This document shows positions 1-6,889 of a stretch of DNA of 6,957 nucleotides, piece after piece. The stretch is from positions 2,982 to 9,938 of the forward strand of contig PAHQ01000098.1 of NCBI GenBank assembly GCA_002705125.1, written 5' to 3'. Position 1 is the stretch's first letter; every line of letters begins with the position of its first letter. Origin of the DNA: Verrucomicrobiales bacterium (GTDB lineage Bacteria > Verrucomicrobiota > Verrucomicrobiia > Verrucomicrobiales > DEV007). The notes under the pieces were generated by a model. That model worked only from the letters and a program-made list of their open reading frames with translations, had not been told where the DNA came from and searched no databases. A program made the translations under genes and the position numbers.

Positions 1-767
1 TTCTAAAACTTCTTAGAAGAGTTTGTATTCAAGAGGAAAGCGATAGAAAGGTTTGGGTAAAGTTAGGAGTTAGCTCAGATAAAATATTTTTCACTGGATC
101 CATTAAGTTTGATAGAGAGAATATTGATTCTCACATTGAAATTGAAGAATTTAGAAATTTATTAAAGGAATTGTTTCGAGGGAAACAGCGATCAGTGCTG
201 CTGGCTGGCAGCACTCATCCGGGTGAGGAATTAATGATTGCCAGAAAATTTAAAAAGCTAAAACAGGATTTTCCTGATCTGTTTTATATGGTTGCTCCTC
301 GCCATGTTGAAAGATGTAAAATTCTGTTCGAAGAATTGTCAAAGGAAGGGTTAAAGGCAGAGTTGAGGAGCCAATTAGATTATGAACAATCTAATCAAAA
401 AAATAGTAATGTAATTGATTGCCTGATTATTGATACTACAGGCGAACTAAATGTTTGGTATCATTTATCAGATATTGTTATTATTGGTAAAAGCTTTTTA
501 TCTCATGGAGGACAAAATCCTGTTGAACCCATTTTTGCTGGCAAACCCGTGATAGTAGGTCCACATATGGAGAACTTTACTGCGCTAGTCTCTTTATTGA
601 ATAAGTATGAAGGAATCAGTCAAATTGATGACTCTGAAATGCTGATTCAATCCATATCTGAGATGCTATATAGGCCTGAAACAGCCGATAAGATGGTTAT
701 AAGGGCTAATGAGGCTCTTTCATGTCATCAAGGAGCCTCTGAACGAACTGTAAAACTTATTATATAA
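1..767 (+). CDS. waaA: 3-deoxy-D-manno-octulosonic acid (Kdo) transferase, C-terminal part (5' end outside window)
   Basis: This enzyme transfers Kdo from CMP-Kdo to lipid A precursor at the inner membrane, a core step of LPS synthesis. The frame is open from base 3 to the TAA at 765-767, giving 254 visible residues. E. coli WaaA has about 425, so roughly the N-terminal 170 are missing. A TTG at 171 is internal and not the true start, because family-like sequence precedes it: IQEESDRK, then LGVSSDKIFFTGSIKFD. Downstream are the GT-B C-terminal-domain signatures AGSTHPGEE, VAPRHVERC, IDTTGELNVWYHLSD and the strongly diagnostic GKSFLSHGGQNPVEP, followed by GKPVIVGPHMENF. These match the CMP-Kdo-binding half of the family. 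The gene is followed by tRNA-Glu on the same strand with no clear terminator between. The family assignment is secure; the number of Kdo residues added cannot be read from sequence. Confidence 0.95.
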   Translation, partial: LKLLRRVCIQEESDRKVWVKLGVSSDKIFFTGSIKFDRENIDSHIEIEEFRNLLKELFRGKQRSVLLAGSTHPGEELMIARKFKKLKQDFPDLFYMVAPRHVERCKILFEELSKEGLKAELRSQLDYEQSNQKNSNVIDCLIIDTTGELNVWYHLSDIVIIGKSFLSHGGQNPVEPIFAGKPVIVGPHMENFTALVSLLNKYEGISQIDDSEMLIQSISEMLYRPETADKMVIRANEALSCHQGASERTVKLII

Positions 768-779
768 AATCTTTCTGAA

Positions 780-808
780 TTGTTTAAGGATTATATCTTG
801 CAAATAAT
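780..808 (+). promoter_or_regulatory. candidate sigma70-type promoter for tRNA-Glu
   Basis: A TTGTTT element (780-785) and an AATAAT element (803-808, one mismatch to the -10 consensus) are separated by 17 bases. Initiation would fall near 815, about 30 bases before the mature tRNA. The -35 match is weak, and AT-rich sequence produces such matches by chance, so this is tentative. Read-through from waaA is the alternative. Confidence 0.3.
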
Positions 809-844
809 TGTTCTCTCGATAGATTTCAAATCCGCCTTGCGAAC

Positions 845-919
845 GACCCGTTCGTCTAGTGGTTAGGACTCCGCCCTTTCACGGCGGCAACACGGGTTCG
901 AGTCCCGTACGGGTCGCCA
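845..919 (+). tRNA. tRNA-Glu (anticodon UUC), CCA encoded
   Basis: The complete cloverleaf can be folded by hand. The acceptor stem pairs 845-851 with 909-915 over seven perfect pairs, with G916 as discriminator and CCA at 917-919. The D stem is GTC (854-856) with GAC (867-869), and the D loop holds the GG pair. The anticodon stem is CCGCC (871-875) with GGCGG (883-887) around a seven-base loop whose anticodon TTC is at 878-880. The variable region is four bases. The T stem is ACGGG (892-896) with CCCGT (904-908) around TTCGAGT. It decodes GAA/GAG. It converges with the minus-strand gene ending at 977, leaving 57 bases between them with no convincing terminator on either strand. Confidence 0.98.
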
Positions 920-976
920 TACATTTACACTATTAATTATTTAAGGTAGAAGTTACAATTTCGATATTCCAATAAA

Positions 977-1570
977 TTAACCTCTATTCTTTTCAAGTAG
1001 AACCATCATTAAAAGGCCAACAAGAATTCGAGTTTGTTGTGAAGCTGATAATTCACTTAATGATTCAATTGAAAATTTACCTTCCCAAAGTGCTGGTTTT
1101 TTTCTGAGTCTCATTACTGCTTTACCTGAACTGTCAGTGACAATGTAGGTAGGATTTGCAACATATCCTGTAAGAAATCCAATAATAGGTATTCCGCCAA
1201 AGATTCCGTCTATAAACCTTGTTAAAACAGATTCTTCACTGACATTGAATTCAGTAACGCTGTTAGATTCACCTGAATAAACTTCGTAGCGAGCTCTCCA
1301 CAAAGATCTTAACCCTTTTCTTCTAATTCCTCCGAAGGGGTTACCTTGATTGTCCGTAAAATTGTAGCTAGCGGACCAGTCAATAATTTGATCAGTCCTG
1401 ATATCACAAAGTTTTTTTTCTTTTGTATTGTCGGTAAATACTTCGACGTGCTCTCTTAGTTTTAATAGTTTTTGCTTAACGTAAAGAACTCCTGTGCCAT
1501 CACTATCGGTGACATAAATTTGGGGCGCTATTGCAATAATTTTACTTTGTAAATTTAAAGGATATTTCAT
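977..1570 (-). CDS. LURP-one-related / tubby C-terminal-like (scramblase-fold) protein
   Basis: A 197-residue protein with no signal peptide, probably cytoplasmic or membrane-associated. The sequence resembles the LURP-one-related/tubby-C-terminal-like superfamily, a 12-stranded beta barrel around a central hydrophobic helix. The N-terminal part has the paired-strand pattern YVKQKLLKLREHVEVF followed by a turn and polar strands (residues 30-75). The motif GGIRRKGLRSLWRARYEVY is at about 80-98. A second half contains NPTYIVTDSSGKAVMRLRKKPALWEGKF (about 139-166), the most family-like segment. The C-terminus (residues 170-193) is a leucine-rich helix, RILVGLLMMVLLEK, likely the buried core helix. 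Function in bacteria is unknown; relatives are discussed as lipid-binding or scramblase-like proteins. It is the last gene of the minus-strand run, 46 bp after the small cytochrome gene. No Shine-Dalgarno sequence precedes its ATG (AAT-rich leader). The family call rests on pattern recognition and is fairly confident. Confidence 0.75.
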   Translation of the reverse strand: MKYPLNLQSKIIAIAPQIYVTDSDGTGVLYVKQKLLKLREHVEVFTDNTKEKKLCDIRTDQIIDWSASYNFTDNQGNPFGGIRRKGLRSLWRARYEVYSGESNSVTEFNVSEESVLTRFIDGIFGGIPIIGFLTGYVANPTYIVTDSSGKAVMRLRKKPALWEGKFSIESLSELSASQQTRILVGLLMMVLLEKNRG

Positions 1571-1616
1571 TTTAATTATTGTTAGTATTTAATATTCATC
1601 TTTTTTCATGAAGCCT

Positions 1617-2054
1617 TCAAGGTTTTACTGACTTAGGGACTGTATTTTTAAATGTTTTTCCTTTCCAGTCTCCAGTGTCAGCTCCTTTTTTTATCCAGTT
1701 CTCTAAATCTTTTAATTCCTTTTCGGTTAAAGGGTCCTCTTTGCCTTGAGGCGGCATAAATCTATCGTGATTTTTTTCCAGTGTAACTCTCCTATATATT
1801 GAACTGCCACTCGGATTATTGGCAACAATGGCTTTTCCGTTATCGCCTTTTTTAATGCCTTCGGGTGTGTTTAGGATGAGGTTCCCTTTGGGCTTTTTAG
1901 TCCTTCCAAAATTAGTTTTGTAAGGTTCTCGATGGCAAGACATACACTTTTTTTCCAACATTGGTAAAACTTTTGTCTTAAAATCAATTCCTCGGGAATT
2001 TGAGGTAATTATTACTATTATTAAGATGTATATAAATTTCCTATAGTATTCCAT
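1617..2054 (-). CDS. small exported c-type cytochrome, single PSCyt1-like (planctomycete cytochrome C) domain
   Basis: A 145-residue protein beginning with a basic start and a hydrophobic stretch (about residues 7-17, FIYILIIVIIT), a signal peptide or N-terminal membrane anchor. A haem c attachment motif CMSCH lies at residues 37-41. The likely axial ligand region FMPPQG is at 99-104. The C-terminal helix LTEKELKDLENWIKKGA (109-125) is the usual end of this module. A basic insert (about 43-57) separates the haem motif from the GNLILNT segment. The layout matches the module at the N-terminus of the 743-aa protein in the same operon, so it is plausibly its periplasmic electron-transfer partner; that role is inference. 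It starts 4 bp after the pdxA stop codon with no good ribosome binding site, which suggests translational coupling. Substrate and redox partner cannot be read from sequence. Confidence 0.85.
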   Translation of the reverse strand: MEYYRKFIYILIIVIITSNSRGIDFKTKVLPMLEKKCMSCHREPYKTNFGRTKKPKGNLILNTPEGIKKGDNGKAIVANNPSGSSIYRRVTLEKNHDRFMPPQGKEDPLTEKELKDLENWIKKGADTGDWKGKTFKNTVPKSVKP

Positions 2055-2058
2055 CTCA

Positions 2059-3066
2059 TCAAGAGTCAGTGCATAACTTTGTAGCTAGTTTTGTTGCCTC
2101 AATTAAACTAGAAACGTTAGCAGTTCCTTCCCAAGAGATATCAAAGGCTGTTCCATGGTCTACAGATGTTCGTACAATTGGTAATCCAAGAGTTACATTA
2201 ACTGCTTTATCAAATGCTAAAGCCTTAAGTGGAATGTGACCCTGATCATGATACATACAGATATATGCTCCAGTTGTCTTTCTTCTATTTGGAATGAAAG
2301 CCGTGTCAGGAACTATTGGTCCTGAAACATTATATCCCATTGAAAGAGCTTTTTCTATCGCAGGTGTGATTAGGTTTTCTTCCTCTTCTTCCCCAAATAG
2401 TCCACTCTCACCTGAATGAGGGTTAAGTCCGCAGACGAGAATGTTATCAGACTTTGAATCATTTATTAATTCAAGAGCTTTGGCAGTGAGTTTAATAACC
2501 ATTAGTACTCGATCTTGATTTATTAATGAGAAGGCCTCTTTGAGACCAACATGACAAGTTACAAAACTAGCTGTAATTTCTTTGGAATATTGCATCATAC
2601 AGTACTCATTAGAGCCAGTCTTCTCAGCTAATATTTCAGTGTGGCCTGGGTATTCGCAACCAGCCTTGTTGATCGAGGCTTTATTAATGGGACAAGTAGT
2701 TAAGCCATCAAAATTTTTAGATATTGTTGCGTCTATTGCCTTTTCTAAATATTCCAGGGAAGCTTGTCCCGATTCTACAGAAACTTGTCCTTTCATGAGT
2801 TCGTTCGACTTCATGTTTTTTATGTCTATTAGTTGAACCTTAGAGTCCACTGTTCCTAAACTCTGCCAGCTCTCGTAACTTAATATACTCTTGGGTGGAT
2901 TTAAGTTCAGCTCATTGGCTGCTAGTTCTAAGATTTCGGCGCTTCCAAAGATTACAGGTTGGCATAGATTTAAGGTTTCGGAATCTTCAAGTAATTTGAG
3001 ACAGAGTTCAGGCCCCACTCCAGAAGGGTCACCCATAGTAATAGCAATCTTGGGCTTATCGTTCAT
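2059..3066 (-). CDS. pdxA: 4-hydroxythreonine-4-phosphate dehydrogenase (PdxA family)
   Basis: PdxA oxidises 4-phosphohydroxy-L-threonine with NAD(P)+ in the DXP-dependent pyridoxal phosphate pathway, in the cytoplasm. At 335 residues it has the normal family length (E. coli 329). The N-terminus shows ITMGDPSGVGPE (9-20). The substrate-binding pair in YPGHTE is H142/T143. The three metal-ligand histidines expected from E. coli H166, H211 and H266 appear as H172 (VTCHVGL), H217 (LNPHSGE) and H273 (MYHDQG). Substrate contacts K281, N290 and R299 are also present, all at a constant offset of six or seven residues. It should therefore be active. It lies inside a cytochrome/DUF1501 operon and not beside other B6 genes, 48 bp after the DUF1501 gene and 4 bp before the cytochrome gene. 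The alternative is a PdxA2-type enzyme acting on 4-phospho-D-threonate or erythronate; sequence inspection alone does not decide. The ATG at 3066 fits the family N-terminus. Confidence 0.9.
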   Translation of the reverse strand: MNDKPKIAITMGDPSGVGPELCLKLLEDSETLNLCQPVIFGSAEILELAANELNLNPPKSILSYESWQSLGTVDSKVQLIDIKNMKSNELMKGQVSVESGQASLEYLEKAIDATISKNFDGLTTCPINKASINKAGCEYPGHTEILAEKTGSNEYCMMQYSKEITASFVTCHVGLKEAFSLINQDRVLMVIKLTAKALELINDSKSDNILVCGLNPHSGESGLFGEEEEENLITPAIEKALSMGYNVSGPIVPDTAFIPNRRKTTGAYICMYHDQGHIPLKALAFDKAVNVTLGLPIVRTSVDHGTAFDISWEGTANVSSLIEATKLATKLCTDS

Positions 3067-3114
3067 TCTTGGATGTCCATTCTAAATAGAGACTAGAAAG
3101 AGAAGGCTTGTTTC

Positions 3115-4548
3115 TTATGTGAGTATTTCATGGACAACTTTACCATGAACATCAGTAAGTCGAAACTCTCGCCCTTGAAAACGATACGTCAATTGCTCAT
3201 GATCAAAACCAAGTAAATGCAGTATAGTGGCATGAAGGTCATGAACATGAACTTTTCCGTCAATAATCCCAAATCCGAGTTCGTCTGTTTTACCATGTAT
3301 ATAGCCTTTTTTAACGCCTGCACCAGCCATCCACATTGTGAAAGCATCGATGTGATGGTCTCTTCCTGTGGTTTTTCTTGATTCACCCATTGGGGTTCTT
3401 CCAAATTCTCCACCCCATATAACTAGGGTGTCTTCTAGGAGTCCTCTTTGTTTTAGATCTAAAATTAAAGCCGCACTTGCCTGATCTACATCCTTACAAA
3501 CTTTCTCAAAATCCTTATCTAGTGTTTCACCTGGACCTCCATGAGAGTCCCAATTGGAATGATAGAGTTGAACAAATCTAGTCCCTCTTTCTATGAGTCT
3601 TCTGGCAAGAATACAATTATTTGCAAACGAAGCTTCTCCTTTTTTCGCACCATAAAGATTCATAGTTTTATCAGATTCTTTGGAGAGGTCCATGAGTTCA
3701 GGTGCACTGCTTTGCATTTGATACGCCATCTCATAGGAGTTTATTCTAGTGAGAATTTCTGGATCTCCGACATCTTCTAGCCTGATTTTATTTAGATCAC
3801 GAATGGTATCATAAAATTTTCGTTCTCTACCTCTGTGCATGCCTTTGGGGCTTTTTAGATATAGAATGGGATCGCCTTTACCCCGGAAAGGTACACCTTG
3901 AAATGAAGTTGGAAGAAAACCACTAGCCCACAATGAATTACCAGCTCGTGGGCCTCTTGGACCGCTTTGTAGTACGACAAATCCTGGGAGATTACTCGAT
4001 TCGCTGCCAAGGCCATAAGTAACCCAAGACCCCATACTTGGTCGACCGGGGGCTTGAAATCCAGTATTCATGAATAACTTAGCTGGGCCATGGTTAAAAA
4101 CGTCAGTTGTCATCCCTCTTAACCAAGTGACTTCATCTGCAATTTTACCCATATGAGGCATAGTTTCTCCAATGCTCATGCCACATTCACCATGGCGTTG
4201 AAACTTTCTAGAAGACCCTAGAAGCTTTTCATTGCCTTTTAAGAATGCGAAACGTCGTCCTTTGAGGAGGCTGGGAGGAGGGGCTTGACCATTAAGTTCA
4301 TTTAGTTTTGGTTTATGTTCAAAGAGTTCAAGTTGGCTAGGAGCACCTGCCATAAACATGTATATGACATTCTTGACCTTTGCTTCGAGGGGAGGTTTTC
4401 TCGAAGACATGGGATTACTCGGATCGATTTTAGGAATGTGTTTTGCTTGTGAGTAAGTCCCTAATAGTTGATTTAAGGCTAGCGATCCGAGCCCAACCCC
4501 GCAGTTACCAAAGAAGTGTTTACGTGTTTGTTCTTTAAGGTAATCCAT
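3115..4548 (-). CDS. DUF1501 domain protein (alkaline phosphatase/sulfatase superfamily-like)
   Basis: A 477-residue protein of the DUF1501 family, distantly related to the alkaline phosphatase/sulfatase fold; its substrate is unknown. The N-terminus TRKHFFGNCGVGLGSLALNQLLG (8-30) looks like the Tat-type leader usual for the family, but the expected twin arginine is R9-K10. The mature domain opens with NVIYMFMAGAPSQLELFEHKP (60-80), a family hallmark. Likely metal-site and core motifs are HGPAKLFMNTG (153-163), SNWDSHGG (331-338), WGGEFGRTP (378-386), GRDHH (395-399) and VHDLHATILHLLG (435-447). The ending RFQGREFRLTDVHGKVVHEIL is also typical. It follows the PSD1 gene with a 1-bp gap, so the two are almost certainly co-expressed. 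An AGAGAG run in the end of the upstream gene may serve as a weak ribosome binding site. In PVC bacteria this gene pair recurs many times per genome. The family assignment is firm and the biochemical role open. Confidence 0.95.
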   Translation of the reverse strand: MDYLKEQTRKHFFGNCGVGLGSLALNQLLGTYSQAKHIPKIDPSNPMSSRKPPLEAKVKNVIYMFMAGAPSQLELFEHKPKLNELNGQAPPPSLLKGRRFAFLKGNEKLLGSSRKFQRHGECGMSIGETMPHMGKIADEVTWLRGMTTDVFNHGPAKLFMNTGFQAPGRPSMGSWVTYGLGSESSNLPGFVVLQSGPRGPRAGNSLWASGFLPTSFQGVPFRGKGDPILYLKSPKGMHRGRERKFYDTIRDLNKIRLEDVGDPEILTRINSYEMAYQMQSSAPELMDLSKESDKTMNLYGAKKGEASFANNCILARRLIERGTRFVQLYHSNWDSHGGPGETLDKDFEKVCKDVDQASAALILDLKQRGLLEDTLVIWGGEFGRTPMGESRKTTGRDHHIDAFTMWMAGAGVKKGYIHGKTDELGFGIIDGKVHVHDLHATILHLLGFDHEQLTYRFQGREFRLTDVHGKVVHEILT

Positions 4549-4549
4549 T

Positions 4550-6781
4550 TTACTCTCTGGTTATAAAGTTGTCAGTATTTAGGATGGCTCTTGATACTGC
4601 TACTAATGCTGCTCCTTGATGCAGCGGAATTTTACTATCAATAATTGCTTCATTTAAAAGGGAGCGGGAATCTTTATCATTTTCATCTTTGATTATAATA
4701 TCTTTGGCAAATTCGATTGCGTAATCTTTTAATATTCTGAATTCTCTGTCAGTTGGGTTTCGACTTAACGCTAGATTAAAAGCGAGTCTTATTCTTTCAC
4801 CGAGAGTCTCATCGGCTTTGCCTGGTATGTTGTTAATCGTCCTTAAGGCAAGTCCTTGTGCGAACTCTATGAAGGCTGGGTCATTTGAAATGTTTAGGGC
4901 CTGCAGAGGGGTGTTGGATCTTGCTCGTCGAGTACAAGTCGTTTGAAAGTCAGGAACATCAAAAGTGCCAAATAGTGGATAAGGAGCACTTCTAAAGAAC
5001 ACTATATACATACCCCTGCGGAATCGGTCAGGTCCGGTCGTTGTATTCCAATTTTTCTTGTTCTGAGTAAAGGCGTAAATGCCACTGGGTTGAGGAGGTC
5101 TAATTCCAGGTCCTCCAATTTTCTTTGAAATTAACCCACTTGCAGATAGTGCGGCATCCCTAATAATTTCAGCATCAAGTCTAATTCTTGATTGCCTGGA
5201 TAATAGTCGATTATCTGCATCTGTTTTTAGAGAATCAGGACTCACTTTTGAAGATTGAGTATAAGTTTTGCTAGATACTATGAGTCTGTGAAGTTTTTTC
5301 ATAGACCAACCTGAATGAATGAAATAGGTACTCAATGCGTCAAGCAGTTCAGGGTGACTTGGAAGTGAGCCTCTGGTCCCGAAATCTTCTTCAGTCTCAA
5401 CGATGCCTTTTCCAAAATAGCGCATCCAAATTCTGTTAACGGTGACTCTTGCCGTTAGTGGGTTTTTTGGGTCTACGAGCCATTTCGCAAGATCTAGTCG
5501 AGACCTTTTCTTTGGTTCATTGTCTTTAATACTCGTAATGGCTGAAATGAAACCTGATCTGAGTTGGCCGCTAGCTTTGTCAGGGGTGGTGAAGTCTCCT
5601 CTCGTCATCAAAAAGGTTTCACGAGGATCTTTTCTTTCTCGCATGACCATTAAATTTGCTTTTGTTTTCTCATTGTTTTGTAAACCATCAATGAGTTCTC
5701 CTTCAATAATTGGTATCGTTGGTCCTGTATTGTTTTTATCTTCTGCAGAATTAAAAAACGCATACATTTCGAAATATTCACGTTGGCTGATTGGATCAAA
5801 TTTGTGGTCATGGCACTGAGCGCAACCTAGGCTTAAGCCAAGCCATACAGCCCCTGTGGTGTTAACTCTGTCCATAGTGGCTTCTACTCGGAACTGTTCG
5901 GGGTCTGATCCTCCTTCTTGACTTATTAGAGTGTTCCTATGAAAAGCTGTAGCGGCGATTTGTTTTTTCGTAGCATTAGGTAATAAGTCTCCTGCAATTT
6001 GTTCAATGGTGAATTGATCAAATTTCATGTCTTTATTAAGAGCATCAATAACCCAGTCCCTAAAAGGCCACATTTGTCTTTCACTGTCACTGGTATATCC
6101 GTGGGAGTCTGCATAACGAGCTTGATCAAGCCAATGTCTACCCCACCTTTCTCCATAGTGAGGGCTACTTAACAGGCTATTGACTATTTCATCATAGTTG
6201 GCTTCGGAATTATTTTCAGAAAAGGATTTAATCTCTTCGGGAGATGGTAGGAGACCCGTTAAATCTAAATAGACTCTTCTAATTAAGGTATTGGGGTCGG
6301 CTCGTTTAGAAAGTTTAAGTCCATTTTTCTTTAAACGCTTTTTAATAAATGAATCGATTAGATTTTCTTCATTATTATATTTAGGATTTGAAATTGGAGT
6401 AAATGCCCAGTGTTCTTGATATTCTGCTCCATTCTTAATCCAAGTTTTTAATGTTTTTATTTCACTTAAGCTTAGTTTAGGAATCTTTGACTTTGGTGGA
6501 GGCATTAACTCATCCGAATTTTTGTGTAGGGCTCTTAATATGAGTTCACTGTTTTCAGGATCGCCAGGTATGATAGCTGAATAACCTCCGAGGTCTTTGG
6601 TTGCTCCCTCATAAGTATCTAACCGAAGTTTTGCTTTGCGAGCTCTCTCATCTGGTCCATGACAAGAAAAACATCGATCAGTTAATAACGGTCTAATGTC
6701 TCTGTTGAACTGCACATCACTTACCGCCAAAACATAGCTTTTGGTTAAAAGTAAAAATATTAAGAATTTCGGGAAATTCAT
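4550..6781 (-). CDS. PSCyt1-PSCyt2-PSD1 multidomain exported cytochrome-like protein (DUF1549/DUF1553)
   Basis: A 743-residue exported protein. The signal peptide is residues 1 to about 19, with a likely cut after VLA. The PSCyt1 domain follows (about 25-120), with haem motif CFSCH at 37-41 and LMPPP at 92-96. The PSCyt2/DUF1549 domain (about 140-350) contains RRVYLDLTGLLPSPEEI, HYGERWGRHWLDQARYADSHGY and a second CxxCH, CAQCH, at 320-324, followed by DHKFDPISQREYFEMYAFFN. A linker of about 75 residues includes FLMTRGDFTTPD. The PSD1/DUF1553 domain (about 427-740) shows RLDLAKWLVDPKNPLTARVTVNRIWMRYFG, RLDAEIIRDAALSASG, and TTCTRRARSNTPLQALNISNDPAF. Many relatives carry an extra lectin-like or LamG insert and reach about 1000 residues; this one is compact. 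It heads the operon and is followed after 1 bp by DUF1501. Its role is unknown; membership of polysaccharide-degradation clusters in PVC bacteria is established for some relatives. No Shine-Dalgarno sequence precedes the ATG. Confidence 0.95.
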   Translation of the reverse strand: MNFPKFLIFLLLTKSYVLAVSDVQFNRDIRPLLTDRCFSCHGPDERARKAKLRLDTYEGATKDLGGYSAIIPGDPENSELILRALHKNSDELMPPPKSKIPKLSLSEIKTLKTWIKNGAEYQEHWAFTPISNPKYNNEENLIDSFIKKRLKKNGLKLSKRADPNTLIRRVYLDLTGLLPSPEEIKSFSENNSEANYDEIVNSLLSSPHYGERWGRHWLDQARYADSHGYTSDSERQMWPFRDWVIDALNKDMKFDQFTIEQIAGDLLPNATKKQIAATAFHRNTLISQEGGSDPEQFRVEATMDRVNTTGAVWLGLSLGCAQCHDHKFDPISQREYFEMYAFFNSAEDKNNTGPTIPIIEGELIDGLQNNEKTKANLMVMRERKDPRETFLMTRGDFTTPDKASGQLRSGFISAITSIKDNEPKKRSRLDLAKWLVDPKNPLTARVTVNRIWMRYFGKGIVETEEDFGTRGSLPSHPELLDALSTYFIHSGWSMKKLHRLIVSSKTYTQSSKVSPDSLKTDADNRLLSRQSRIRLDAEIIRDAALSASGLISKKIGGPGIRPPQPSGIYAFTQNKKNWNTTTGPDRFRRGMYIVFFRSAPYPLFGTFDVPDFQTTCTRRARSNTPLQALNISNDPAFIEFAQGLALRTINNIPGKADETLGERIRLAFNLALSRNPTDREFRILKDYAIEFAKDIIIKDENDKDSRSLLNEAIIDSKIPLHQGAALVAVSRAILNTDNFITRE

Positions 6782-6889
6782 TGAGTGCGGAAAATCTAAT
6801 TAGCTCTATTTTGAATCAATTGTCATAATTCTGCAAGGCTGCGTAATTATAATTGAGATTACTTGCATATTATAAATAATATATTTGAT
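6782..6889. promoter_or_regulatory. divergent intergenic region between the PSD1 operon and the ROK gene
   Basis: These 108 bases separate the minus-strand PSD1 start from the plus-strand ROK start and must hold the start signals of both unless the genes are transcribed from elsewhere. The part next to the ROK gene (about 6841-6889) is extremely AT-rich. I saw no strong inverted repeat that would mark an operator. For the minus strand, several weak -35/-10-like combinations exist and none stands out. Confidence 0.5.
6853..6882 (+). promoter_or_regulatory. candidate promoter for the ROK gene, close to its start codon
   Basis: TTGAGA (6853-6858, one mismatch to the -35 consensus) is followed after 18 bases by TAATAT (6877-6882, four of six matches to the -10 consensus). 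An overlapping AATAAT at 6875-6880 is an alternative with a 16-base spacer. Initiation would fall within a few bases of the ATG at 6890, giving a leaderless or nearly leaderless message, which fits the lack of a Shine-Dalgarno sequence. In such AT-rich DNA a chance match is quite possible. Confidence 0.25.

Noticed and set aside
171..767. Treating the TTG at 171 as the start of a 198-aa gene.
   Set aside because: The frame is open to the left edge and encodes clear Kdo transferase sequence before this codon, so the gene starts outside the window.
845..976. tRNA-Glu as an integration site for an island containing the PSD1 operon.
   Set aside because: I found no second copy of the tRNA 3' end in the window and no integrase or phage gene; base usage looks alike throughout.
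920..976. Bidirectional terminator between tRNA-Glu and the LURP-one-like gene.
   Set aside because: Only a four-base-pair AT hairpin (TTAA/TTAA, near 932-943) is present, too weak to call a terminator.
1606..1620. Near-palindrome TGAAGCCTTCA downstream of the cytochrome gene as terminator or operator.
   Set aside because: The stem would be only four pairs around a three-base loop, with no T tract in the direction of transcription.
3063..3080. A five-codon open frame (ATG at 3080, TGA at 3063) overlapping the pdxA start codon as ATGA on the minus strand.
   Set aside because: It could act as a coupling leader peptide, but it is too short to tell from chance and has no ribosome binding site or attenuator-like hairpin.
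2582..3085. Open frames on the plus strand at 2582-2836 and 2891-3085.
   Set aside because: They lie antisense inside pdxA, whose protein is strongly conserved, and the translations resemble no family I know.
3189..3780. Open frames at 3189-3413 (minus) and 3541-3780 (plus) within the DUF1501 gene.
   Set aside because: Both are overlapped by the firmly recognised DUF1501 protein and show no domain features of their own.
5442..5819. A 125-aa open frame on the plus strand within the PSD1 gene.
   Set aside because: It is antisense to conserved PSD1/PSCyt2 coding sequence, with no recognisable domain.
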